A stretch of 11,786 nucleotides of DNA from NCBI GenBank assembly GCA_038254435.1, contig JBBSGD010000055.1, positions 1 through 11,786 on the forward strand, read 5' to 3'. The DNA comes from JBBSGD01 sp038254435 (lineage in GTDB: Bacteria > Actinomycetota > CADDZG01 > WHSQ01). Numbering within the stretch: position 1 is the first letter of the stretch; every line of letters starts with the position of its first letter. Positions 1 through 6,034 of this stretch are shown piece after piece. A model generated the notes under the pieces. It made no database searches and was not told the DNA's origin. It saw only the letters and a program-made list of their open reading frames with translations. Made by a program: the position numbers and the translations under genes.

Positions 1-138
1 CACCATCTCCACCTGCAATGTCGCCGCCTGCCCCTTCAGCTGCCCCATCGCCACCTCGCACCTCCTGCTCGACCCGACGGACAAGTCGAGCATAGGACCC
101 CGGTCGGACCTCACCCGGCCGGGTTTTTGGACAGGCCC
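1..138. other. left-edge stretch, no assignable gene
   Basis: This lies just downstream of the E2-like gene. On the minus strand it stays open from about position 93 to the edge, with a possible ATG at 93, but I recognise no family in it. The 12-bp palindrome ACCCGGCCGGGT followed by T5 on the plus strand could be a weak terminator. The minus-strand sequence right after the E2 stop (GGGCCTGTCC) also looks like the outer end of some insertion sequences, so a mobile-element end is possible but unproven. The usual partners of such an operon (E1-like ThiF protein, JAB peptidase) would be expected here or beyond and are not seen. Confidence 0.3.
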
Positions 139-525
139 TTAGATCAGGTGGAAGAGATGCTTGATGTGGCGCATATACGCCTTGGCGTTTCGCTCGCCTT
201 GCGCCCAGCCGTTGTACGGGCGGCTCCAGTATTGCCATTGCTGGCCGAAGGCACCGGACGCGTCCGAGACGCCACCGTAGGGCGGCTCCGTGGTGGAGGT
301 GTTGAGCGGGAGTACATGCGGTGTCATGTACGGGCCACTCGGACACGTCATCGGGTAGTCGGGCGGCGGGATGAAGCCCATTGTGATCACCTCGCCGGAT
401 TTCGACCCGAGCGGGATCTGGAACGGGAAACGGACAACGATGTTTCCCTGGAGCTGCGGCACCGGGGAGGCGTCGACTTCGTAGCCGAGGTCCCGCAGCT
501 CCGCGATGAAGTCGGGAACTGGCAC
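139..525 (-). CDS. E2-like ubiquitin-conjugating protein, prokaryotic E2 family (Prok-E2_E-like)
   Basis: This 128-residue protein resembles the bacterial E2/UBC-fold families encoded beside ubiquitin-like proteins. Its role would be to carry the ubiquitin-like protein as a thioester after activation by an E1. The start is the GTG that shares a G with the UBL stop (TAGTG), which implies translational coupling. The same frame is open further upstream, but there it only shadows the UBL gene. Visible features are a beta-rich N-terminal half (residues 28-52), a Pro-rich turn, then MTCPSGPYMTPH at 59-70, and a C-terminal block with QYWSRPYNGW (98-107) and a basic, aromatic helix at 113-128. C61 is the only cysteine and so the candidate catalytic residue, with H70 nearby. 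The family assignment is by pattern memory of the PSGPY, WSRP and HLF blocks. It ends in TAA at the border of a sequence that looks unrelated. Confidence 0.75.
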   Translation of the reverse strand: MPVPDFIAELRDLGYEVDASPVPQLQGNIVVRFPFQIPLGSKSGEVITMGFIPPPDYPMTCPSGPYMTPHVLPLNTSTTEPPYGGVSDASGAFGQQWQYWSRPYNGWAQGERNAKAYMRHIKHLFHLI

Positions 526-791
526 TACGAAACCGGGGTCGGCCCCGTCGCGACGGTGATGAACTTCTGCTTCTGATGCACGTGGATCGGCTCGTCGGCG
601 CGGCCCTCGTAGGATTCCTGGTGGCGGCCCTCCACCTCGACGAGGTAGTGGTTCGCGGGGTCGACGCCGGCCAGCCGCATGATCTGGTTCGGACTGAGGG
701 TCTTCTCCGTCGTCTCGAGAGGCTCGCCGTCGACCTCGAAATGGACAACCTTTGGCTTGTCCTTGGTGTCGTGTTGGGGCTGGGCGCTCAT
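525..791 (-). CDS. small ubiquitin-like (multiubiquitin-family) protein
   Basis: This 88-residue protein has one beta-grasp-like unit at about residues 14-80 (KVVHFEVDGEPL through QKFITVATG). It resembles the bacterial multiubiquitin domain family, here as a single copy. It is the presumed modifier handled by the E2-like protein encoded directly downstream with a one-base overlap. I chose the second ATG because it sits just behind a textbook AGAAGGAGG; starting at position 839 would add 16 residues with no better site. The C-terminus is GPTPVS, with no exposed Gly-Gly, and the visible operon has no JAB protease that could trim it. The unit is either conjugated through a non-GG tail, as I recall for relatives, or used non-covalently. 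Expression probably comes from the TTGACA promoter at 867-895. Confidence 0.8.
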   Translation of the reverse strand: MSAQPQHDTKDKPKVVHFEVDGEPLETTEKTLSPNQIMRLAGVDPANHYLVEVEGRHQESYEGRADEPIHVHQKQKFITVATGPTPVS

Positions 792-861
792 CACTTCCTC
801 CTTCTCTGGACTGGGTTGTGACCACCTCGACGTCGTCATCCGTGTCTACTATGGTGGTCGT

Positions 862-909
862 CATACACCGTAGCCGCTAACTCGGCGGCTGTCAACTCCG
901 GTGTATGCT
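862..909. promoter_or_regulatory. divergent operator with nested inverted repeats
   Basis: A perfect 9-bp inverted repeat, CATACACCG (862-870) and CGGTGTATG (899-907), encloses a second one, AGCCGC (872-877) and GCGGCT (885-890). The left outer arm covers the minus-strand -10; the right outer arm overlaps TATGCT (904-909), a candidate -10 for the XRE gene. The placement suits a repressor that shuts both directions, most simply the neighbouring XRE protein (inference). Confidence 0.55.
867..895 (-). promoter_or_regulatory. promoter of the UBL-E2 operon
   Basis: On the minus strand a perfect -35 TTGACA (895-890) is followed after 17 bases by TACGGT (872-867) as a -10. The transcript would start near 860 and reach the UBL ribosome binding site about 60 bases later. 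Confidence 0.6.
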
Positions 910-942
910 GTCCACTAAAATAAACGAAGGAGGGGGTAACGG

Positions 943-1293
943 ATGGACTCGGACCTGGGCGTGCGGCTCCGCGAGGTGCGTGAGATGAGGCGTTTGTCCT
1001 TGAAATCGGCCGCGGAGCCAGCCGGCATTTCGCCGGCGTATCTGCAGAAACTCGAGCGCGGCGACGTGAAAGCGCCCTCGCCTCATGTGCTGCACCGGCT
1101 GTCGGGCGCGCTCGAGATTCCCTACGCCACGCTCATGGAACTCGCTGGCTACATCGTCCCGAACGGCGACCAGCCGCAGGGGAGCCTGCTCGCCTACGCA
1201 CTTTCGAGCGAGGAGTTGACGGAGGACGAGGCCGAATCGCTCGCCCGCTACCTCGCCTGGTACCGGCACGACAAGGGATCGAGGAGTCACTGA
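943..1293 (+). CDS. XRE-family helix-turn-helix transcriptional regulator
   Basis: This 116-residue protein has a Cro/C1-type HTH over about residues 6-62: LRLREVRE-type helix 1, KSAAEPAGIS and PAYLQKLERGD as the turn and recognition helices, then a helix ending in EIPYATLMELAGY. An acidic helical tail (LSSEELTEDEAESLARYLAWYRH, 88-109) probably mediates dimerisation or protease contact. The ATG follows AGGAGGGGG at good spacing. Its stop lies 2 bases before the GTG of the metallopeptidase gene, so the two form an operon. In many mobile elements an XRE repressor of this kind is inactivated by the ImmA-type protein encoded next to it. That model, with the operator at 862-909, would make it repressor of both its own operon and the UBL-E2 operon; this is inference. 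Confidence 0.9.
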   Translation: MDSDLGVRLREVREMRRLSLKSAAEPAGISPAYLQKLERGDVKAPSPHVLHRLSGALEIPYATLMELAGYIVPNGDQPQGSLLAYALSSEELTEDEAESLARYLAWYRHDKGSRSH

Positions 1294-1295
1294 GC

Positions 1296-2198
1296 GTGGC
1301 CAGCGCACTGAGCAGTACTGAGCACGTCGCCGCCGCCTGCGAACGGCTGATCGACATCGCCGGGGCCAGAGGCAGGCTGCCAACCCCGGTCGCTGACCTT
1401 GTGGCGGCGGCGGAGCTCCACGAGGGAGAGGACGACATCTTTACGGAGGCTGCCCTGACGCGAGCACCCCGAGAGCTGCAGGAGAAGATCCGGAGTCTGG
1501 GGCTGCTTCGGAAGGTCCGGGCAGCGATCGATCGGCGCGAACGGGTCGTCTACGTGAACCCCGAGATCCAGATCATCGGCCGCCGCAACTTCAACACCCT
1601 GCACGAGGTCTCACACGACATCTTCGACTGGCAACGTGATCTGGCCTACGCCGATGACGATCGAACGCTTGCCTGGCGCACGCGCATCCGGTTCGAGCGA
1701 GAGGCGAACCAGGGTGCAGCCGAGCTCCTGTTCCAGATCCATCTGTTCAGGCAGATCGCCGCTGACTACCGGATCGGCATGGCGACCATCGTCGATCTCG
1801 CACAGATGTTCGGCTCCTCGACGCAGGCCGCGCTCCGACGATACGTGGAGACTCACGACCACCCGATGGCAGCAGTCGTCTGCGAACGCACGCCAGTCTC
1901 GCTCGTGCCCCTGGTCTTGAGGCGCAAGGAGGCGATGGGCTCGCCGGGGTGGCTCGAGCGGTTCGAGTCACCCGGACGCTGGCCAGCCGAGATGAACGCG
2001 CAGCCATTCGAGTTCATCGAAGCCATCGATCGGTTCGGCCGGGAGCAGCCGCCCCTGGCCGGTGAGTTCACCTGGCCGGATCCGAACAACGAGCCGGTGC
2101 GACTGCGCTACGAGATCACGTCTAACAGCTACAAGCTGCTCACACTCGTGTGGCTTCCTCGGCGCGAGTTCTTGAAAACGAAGACAAGACTCGGATGA
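1296..2198 (+). CDS. ImmA/IrrE-family metallo-endopeptidase
   Basis: This 300-residue protein carries the zinc-protease signature HEVSH (103-107) and a downstream third-ligand helix FEREANQGAAELLF (133-146), the layout of ImmA/IrrE (COG2856) peptidases. Such enzymes cleave or inactivate a partner XRE repressor after a damage or infection signal. The GTG start sits behind GAGGAG (1281-1286), and the preceding gene ends 2 bases upstream, so the pair is probably co-translated. The N-terminal 95 residues are helical and the last about 100 (from 200) look like a separate beta-containing sensor or binding domain (WLERFESPGRWP, EFTWPD, LTLVWLPR). It is longer than minimal ImmA proteins. The active-site motif appears intact. 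The family call is firm; the target is inferred from position only. Confidence 0.88.
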   Translation: MASALSSTEHVAAACERLIDIAGARGRLPTPVADLVAAAELHEGEDDIFTEAALTRAPRELQEKIRSLGLLRKVRAAIDRRERVVYVNPEIQIIGRRNFNTLHEVSHDIFDWQRDLAYADDDRTLAWRTRIRFEREANQGAAELLFQIHLFRQIAADYRIGMATIVDLAQMFGSSTQAALRRYVETHDHPMAAVVCERTPVSLVPLVLRRKEAMGSPGWLERFESPGRWPAEMNAQPFEFIEAIDRFGREQPPLAGEFTWPDPNNEPVRLRYEITSNSYKLLTLVWLPRREFLKTKTRLG

Positions 2199-2241
2199 AG
2201 CAGCCGGGCCGCATCGACAGGATTGGAAGTGTGACCGGAAC

Positions 2242-2715
2242 CTAGCTGGCCCGAACGTCGCGCGGCCGTCGCTGCCCAGGCGGCGACGACTGAACAGCGG
2301 CTACCCGGCGAAACGCGCGCACAATCTCTCGTGCGGTCTCGCCCAGGGCGATCACTCGCACCAGGCGCCCGTGCGCAACGAGCGCTCGCAATTCGTCGCC
2401 TGTACGTGCGATCGCGACGCTGAAGAACTGCTCGTCGAAGACGAGATCGAGCTGCCCGCGAGGCAAAATTGACGCGAACTGAGACCCGACCTGGGGCCAG
2501 AGCGCCTTGGCGATCTGTGGGGAGGTAGCGTCGGCGAACGCCTTTAGACCGCACAGCTCTACCGCGTCGCTCACGCAGAGCCCGCCACGCGGTGCCGAAC
2601 GCAGCACCTTCTCCCTCGCCCAGGTCTGTCGCCGCTGCTGCGAGACGCCAACAATCGCGCAAACCCGCGCCTCTGGAAGGCGAGCAGCGCGCTTGCTATC
2701 CGACGCGTTTGCCAT
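2242..2715 (-). CDS. MerR-like helix-turn-helix protein with C-terminal beta domain
   Basis: This 157-residue protein has a winged-helix-like unit at residues 14-60 (PEARVCAIVGVS, then QQRRQTWAREKVL and a GGLCVSDAVEL segment) resembling the MerR/excisionase arrangement of helix, turn, Trp-containing recognition helix and wing. Residues 87-136 form a strand-rich domain (QLDLVFDEQFFSVAIA, GRLVRVIAL) ending in a helix; the last 20 residues are basic. I do not recognise a specific family. The ATG overlaps the start codon of the divergent PRTase-like gene by 2 bases. No Shine-Dalgarno is present, but TTATCA-17-TTTAGT lies right upstream, which would give a nearly leaderless mRNA. It is the likely local regulator of that divergent pair (inference). 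It converges on the metallopeptidase gene with a 43-base gap. Confidence 0.7.
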   Translation of the reverse strand: MANASDSKRAARLPEARVCAIVGVSQQRRQTWAREKVLRSAPRGGLCVSDAVELCGLKAFADATSPQIAKALWPQVGSQFASILPRGQLDLVFDEQFFSVAIARTGDELRALVAHGRLVRVIALGETAREIVRAFRRVAAVQSSPPGQRRPRDVRAS

Positions 2716-3121
2716 GCTGACTAAAATGTTTGATGAAAAGTTTGATAAGAACCAAGACTCACCCAGTTTGGCCGATATGTACATCGAGCGCCAGGAGCAG
2801 ATGCGGACTCTGCGCGACGGCCGTCTCCTCAACAATGCAGCCAACGCGGTGCTCCGCCAGCTTCCTCCGGGCGATCTCACACTCGTCTCGACCTCTATAG
2901 AGGGCGCAGCGCTCGCGGCAGTGTGCGCGGCCCAACGGCGAGGTTCGACGAGATGGCTTTTCCTTGAGCTGGCTTTCGGCCTTCCTATGGAAGCTGCCGG
3001 CCGCGTCGTCGTCGTTGAGCCACTCGATGTCGGGTCTGGGTGGCGCGCCGCCGTGCTGCACGCGCTCCCCGACGCGCAGTTCGTCTTTCCGCACGCGCCC
3101 GCCATAGCCTCAGCCGCCTAG
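2714..3121 (+). CDS. small phosphoribosyltransferase-like protein, degenerate PRPP loop
   Basis: This 135-residue protein has a pattern recalling type I phosphoribosyltransferases such as orotate PRTase: a strand-loop-helix DLTLVSTSIEGAALAAVCAA (54-73), an aromatic strand RWLFLELAF, then strand VVVVEP with a glycine loop LDVGSGW (98-110). In active enzymes this loop carries two adjacent acids and a TTG-type end; here the second acid is Pro and the loop reads E-P-L-D-V-G-S-G-W. It is also shorter than a full enzyme. A ligand-binding or regulatory role is therefore as likely as catalysis. The start is uncertain: ATG 2714 overlaps the divergent gene, ATG 2726 follows in frame, and ATG 2801 has AGGAG before it. 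It converges on the RuvC-fold gene with a 9-base gap. Confidence is good for a gene, moderate for the fold. Confidence 0.62.
   Translation: MLTKMFDEKFDKNQDSPSLADMYIERQEQMRTLRDGRLLNNAANAVLRQLPPGDLTLVSTSIEGAALAAVCAAQRRGSTRWLFLELAFGLPMEAAGRVVVVEPLDVGSGWRAAVLHALPDAQFVFPHAPAIASAA
2720..2748 (-). promoter_or_regulatory. candidate promoter and direct repeats between divergent genes
   Basis: On the minus strand TTATCA (2748-2743), a 17-base spacer and TTTAGT (2725-2720) match a promoter at 4 of 6 positions each, ending 5 bases before the HTH start codon. The local sequence is unusually AT-rich. On the plus strand GTTTGATGA (2728-2736) and GTTTGATAA (2740-2748) form a 12-base-period direct repeat, a possible regulator site that overlaps the first codons of the PRTase-like gene. 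Confidence 0.35.
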
Positions 3122-3130
3122 ACGAAGGGG

Positions 3131-3607
3131 CTACGCGGCAATGAGTGCAGCGACCGCGGCGCCGGCCGCCTGCCGCACCTCGGATTCCGACGGCTCCTGA
3201 TCGAGCCGCGAGCAGAGCCTTGCAAGGATCTCGTCGATCTTCGGGCTCTTTGTCAGTCCAGCCGGTGTCGCGAGGCGCTGGCGCGGCCAGAGTTCCACCT
3301 TTAGATCTCGGGTATGGCCAGCCGCCCCGAGGACGGCACCTTCGCAACGCAAAGCGAGGATCGTCTGCGGGTTCATCCGGAACGTTTCGGCGAGCTTCAG
3401 GGCGAAGACATTGGGGGCGCCCTCGCTGATGCGCTCCCTGGTTCGCGCGTACAGGTCGAGCAGCTGGCCGGCCTCATCGAGGTCGCGCGGTGCCGGCAAG
3501 GAGAGCTGGCGTAGCAGGCGCATGCCGCTCCCATCACACTCGACGAGAGCGAAGCCAGCGAGATACCGACCGTCATCGATCCGAATGTGCGCGCCCAACG
3601 CCTTCAT
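3131..3607 (-). CDS. RuvC/RNase H-fold protein with incomplete catalytic set
   Basis: This 158-residue protein matches the layout and length of RuvC-type Holliday-junction resolvases. Residues 1-22 form the first strand pair with IDDG (D11, D12) where RuvC has IDPG. Residues 72-97 (LAETFRMNPQTILALRCEG and following) line up with the RuvC segment carrying the second acid, here E74. The C-terminal helix (144-157, EVRQAAGAAVAALI) aligns with RuvC DxxDAxAxA but has Q146 and G149 in place of the two aspartates. D and E of the first two motifs are kept, so it may still bind structured DNA while being catalytically weak or dead. The start is ATG 3607; upstream codons read into the divergent kinase gene. 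TACTGT at 3624-3619 is a possible -10 for a very short leader. Neither a ribosome binding site nor a family name is evident. Confidence 0.62.
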   Translation of the reverse strand: MKALGAHIRIDDGRYLAGFALVECDGSGMRLLRQLSLPAPRDLDEAGQLLDLYARTRERISEGAPNVFALKLAETFRMNPQTILALRCEGAVLGAAGHTRDLKVELWPRQRLATPAGLTKSPKIDEILARLCSRLDQEPSESEVRQAAGAAVAALIAA

Positions 3608-3630
3608 GCCGATGCGGCACAGTAACCGTG

Positions 3631-4446
3631 ATGGCCGCCGGCAATCAGCCTCGCCTGATCGATCACTACGCGCTACGCGAGCTTCTCGGACGCGGCCATT
3701 TCGGCGAAGTCTGGCGTGTCGCCGACCTCGTGCTCGACCAGGAAGTCGCGTTGAAGCTGATGGGGCCGAACGTGACTCTCCAGCAGGCACTCATCGAGTC
3801 GCGTACGCATAACCGAACCGCGAACCACGACCGTGTTGTGCGCGTACACACGGTCAAGATGCGGCCACCCGGTCCGTACATCGTCATGGACTACCTAGCG
3901 AATGGATCTATCGGAAAGCGCCTCAACGCCGGAAACGTCAGCCTCGTCGAGGCCGTCCGCTGGACGAGAGAGGCCCTCGACGGACTCACATACGTGCATG
4001 AACTCGGAATCATCCATCGCGACATCAAGCCGGACAACCTCCTCCTTGACGCGAACGAGCGAGCCGTCATTACTGACTTCGGCGTCTCGGAGGACACAGT
4101 CCGCAATCTCCACGCCTCGCGCCGAATTTACGCCGCCCACAGAGCTCCTGAGCTCGACACGCAGCCAAGCTCTCGGCGGAGCGACATCTGGGCGGTTGGC
4201 TGCACGCTCTACCGTCTCGTGACCGGCGAGTACCCCTTCCTCGATGAGCAGGCCGCAGCAGCGGGCCGCTACATACCGCCTCACGCGCTGAGTCCGCAGG
4301 TCCCAAGGTCGCTGTCGCGCGTCATCGCCTGTGCACTGGAGGTTGACGCGGCCGCGCGCTATCCCGACGCGCCGGCGAGCGCACGGTGCTGCTCAACGTG
4401 CCAATCCGCGCCTCGTGGACTGAAATCCCCAATCCAGGCGCGGTAG
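3631..4446 (+). CDS. Ser/Thr protein kinase, catalytic domain (gene continues in another frame)
   Basis: This is a Hanks-type kinase domain of about 245 residues with all key motifs: glycine loop GRGHFGEVW (20-28), ATP lysine in ALKLM (K42), catalytic loop HRDIKPDN (129-136), DFG (149-151), APE (172-174) and DIWAVG (185-190). The activation segment is short. There is no transmembrane segment, so it is cytoplasmic, unlike the membrane-anchored PASTA kinases. The start is ATG 3631, with GTG 3628 directly before it as an alternative; the divergent RuvC-fold gene begins 23 bases away. After RYPDA (residue 247) the frame runs into unlikely Cys-rich sequence and stops at 4446, while the -1 frame from about 4370-4386 continues as a plausible domain. 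The intact gene probably spans 3631-4649. Its substrate is unknown; the neighbours suggest a DNA-conflict role. Confidence 0.88.
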   Translation: MAAGNQPRLIDHYALRELLGRGHFGEVWRVADLVLDQEVALKLMGPNVTLQQALIESRTHNRTANHDRVVRVHTVKMRPPGPYIVMDYLANGSIGKRLNAGNVSLVEAVRWTREALDGLTYVHELGIIHRDIKPDNLLLDANERAVITDFGVSEDTVRNLHASRRIYAAHRAPELDTQPSSRRSDIWAVGCTLYRLVTGEYPFLDEQAAAAGRYIPPHALSPQVPRSLSRVIACALEVDAAARYPDAPASARCCSTCQSAPRGLKSPIQAR

Positions 4447-4649
4447 CGGCCTACGACGCAAGCACCGCGAACGGCGACTACCAGCTTTGCCTCCGCCAGA
4501 GACGCGGCGGCTACGAAGTCGAGCTCAAACGAGACCTCGGTCGCGGCTTCCGGCGACTGCAGCACAGCTCACATGCGAGCGAAGGACGCGCCCAACAGAG
4601 GATGCGAACCCTGCTAACCCATCTCGTCGAAGGGAAAGCGCTCTCATGA
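4386..4649 (+). CDS. C-terminal domain of the kinase, displaced by -1 frame change
   Basis: This 87-residue reading frame starts formally at GTG 4386 but has no ribosome binding site and overlaps the end of the kinase frame by 61 bases. The protein (VLLNVPIRASWTEIPNPG at its start, then YQLCLRQRRGGYEVELKRDLGRG) looks like two beta-strand hairpins and a final helix. It fits directly after the kinase RYPDA motif, where kinases usually finish their last helix with a Leu-rich turn. I therefore read it as the C-terminal accessory domain of the kinase. No slippery heptamer is evident at 4365-4386, so a single-base deletion (real mutation or sequencing error) is likelier than programmed frameshifting. 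I do not recognise the domain. Confidence 0.6.
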   Translation: MLLNVPIRASWTEIPNPGAVAAYDASTANGDYQLCLRQRRGGYEVELKRDLGRGFRRLQHSSHASEGRAQQRMRTLLTHLVEGKALS

Positions 4650-4664
4650 CAAGGTCGCAATAAA

Positions 4665-4679
4665 CCGCGAGGGCCGCGG
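4665..4679. terminator. short hairpin between convergent genes
   Basis: CCGCG (4665-4669), a five-base loop, then CGCGG (4675-4679) lie in the 32-base gap between the kinase and DprA-like gene ends. It has no T-run, so it is at most a weak bidirectional terminator. Confidence 0.25.
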
Positions 4680-4681
4680 CT

Positions 4682-6034
4682 CTAACGATCCGCTGCGAAC
4701 AGAGAGCTTTGCCGTTCGGTCACGACGTACCTCTTCTTGCTCGCAAGCCGCTGGACCAAGCCCTCGGCGACAGCTCGTTTCAGCCAGGCGCGGGTCTGGG
4801 AGAGCTCAAGTTGAAACCGTTCGGCGACCTCTCGTTCGCTCCGCTCGTCAAGCAGATAGGCCGCAAGACGCGGCCACACAAACACGAAAACGTCAGCGAC
4901 GTCCGCCTCCGCAGGCACGCCGTCCGTCTGCACAGTGCTGTCGAGCTCAGCAGGAGATGCCTCAGGCGCCTCGACGGCGGTCTCGTCCACCGCCGGCGGC
5001 TCCTTCTGTAATGGTGGCGAAGCTTCCACTGCGACGAACGGCTTGCCGACCCTGATCTTTGCATCCGCGATCGCAAGCTCGGTCGGTTGCTCGTCGGCGG
5101 CCCTCAACGGAAGTGGTGCCTCAGGATCGAGTTCTTCGGAAGGAAATGGGCGGGCGCCTTGCCGAATCAGGGCGGCGTTGCCTTCGCTTCCGTCGTCACG
5201 GACGTAAAGCGGTACCCACGCCGCCTTCAGGTTCTCGAGCGCACCGGCGGTCGTCCCGCCTTTCTGGCGGCTGCTCGCGACAACAACCGCTGCCTCGGCC
5301 ATGCAGTAGATAAGGGCGTTGCGGCGCATCGCGTGCCCGACGTTGAAGCGGGCCGCCGGGTGGTATGGCGTGATCAGAGTCAGGTTGCCGTCGATGATTG
5401 GTTCGCGCAACTCGCGGCGCTGCGCAGTCTTCTCCAGCGAATCTGCCAAAACGCCGACCGAACTTCCTCCCGAGTCGATCACGGCAAGCATCGCAGTGAT
5501 GTCGACGCCGCGAGCAGCGCCGGAGACCACGGCGAGGCCGTCACGTGCACATCGTCGGCCGACCATCTCGGCGAACTCAAGTCCCGAGGGGTCGACATCA
5601 CGCGAACCGACAACTGCGAGGCTGCGCTGATCAAGAAGTGATTGCGAACCGGCTCCGAAAACGACCGGCGGCGCTTGGGCGCGGAGGCGTCGCTTCCAAA
5701 GCGGCGGGTACTCGTCGTCCGCGCGCGTCAGCAACCAAAGCCCGCGGCTTGTGAGTCGCTCCAATCCGAACGCGAGCTGGCCGCCGCGAGCGAGCAGGGC
5801 AACGAGTCGCCGGGCAAGCTCGCGTGGCAGGCCGAACTCCGCAGCGAGCTCGTCCTCGTTCAATCCGAGCAACTCACCCGGACGAGCGCGCGCGGATTGC
5901 TTGATCTGAGTCGCAAGCTGATTCCATTCGCGGGGGGCTAGCGGCTTGAGCTCGCTTCGCGGCGGGAGCGCAAGCGTCGAGCAGAGCAGCGCAATCGCCT
6001 GGCTGTCTGCGGTGAGGGTCGTGGTGGTCGCCAT
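4682..6034 (-). CDS. DprA/Smf-family DNA-processing protein with C-terminal winged helix
   Basis: This 450-residue protein has the DprA Rossmann-like core at about 100-305: PPLWKRRL (110-117), LAVVGSRDVDPSG (139-151), SGAARGVD (171-178), ARFNVGHAMRRNALIY (228-243) and SRQKGGTTAGALENLK (255-270), equivalent to the DprA SGSLxTA block. An N-terminal helical region (10-95) comes before it. An acidic, Pro/Ala-rich linker (about 305-377) leads to a winged helix at 378-450 (REVAERFQLELSQTRAWLKRAV). DprA proteins bind single-stranded DNA and load RecA in competence. This copy follows a RecQ-PRTase gene with a TGATG overlap, far from any competence or topA context, so a defence role like ShosA of ShosTA is more likely. 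The start is fixed by the overlap. The family is certain; the role is inferred. Confidence 0.9.
   Translation of the reverse strand: MATTTTLTADSQAIALLCSTLALPPRSELKPLAPREWNQLATQIKQSARARPGELLGLNEDELAAEFGLPRELARRLVALLARGGQLAFGLERLTSRGLWLLTRADDEYPPLWKRRLRAQAPPVVFGAGSQSLLDQRSLAVVGSRDVDPSGLEFAEMVGRRCARDGLAVVSGAARGVDITAMLAVIDSGGSSVGVLADSLEKTAQRRELREPIIDGNLTLITPYHPAARFNVGHAMRRNALIYCMAEAAVVVASSRQKGGTTAGALENLKAAWVPLYVRDDGSEGNAALIRQGARPFPSEELDPEAPLPLRAADEQPTELAIADAKIRVGKPFVAVEASPPLQKEPPAVDETAVEAPEASPAELDSTVQTDGVPAEADVADVFVFVWPRLAAYLLDERSEREVAERFQLELSQTRAWLKRAVAEGLVQRLASKKRYVVTERQSSLFAADR

Noticed and set aside
528..864. Upstream extension of the E2-like frame to ATG 864
   Set aside because: It is Arg/Pro-rich and overlaps the whole UBL gene in another frame; the TAGTG junction gives a natural start.
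2507..2713. N-terminal extension of the PRTase-like protein
   Set aside because: It is antisense to the HTH protein and low in plausible structure.
2716..3105. Upstream extension of the HTH protein frame to 3105
   Set aside because: It is antisense to the PRTase-like gene, Ser/Arg-rich and without motifs.
3608..3790. N-terminal extension of the RuvC-fold protein
   Set aside because: It is Arg-rich and lies antisense to the kinase glycine-loop region; RuvC-type proteins start at the first strand, as ATG 3607 does.
4360..4390. Programmed ribosomal frameshift in the kinase
   Set aside because: I see no slippery heptamer or strong downstream structure; a base deletion explains it more simply.
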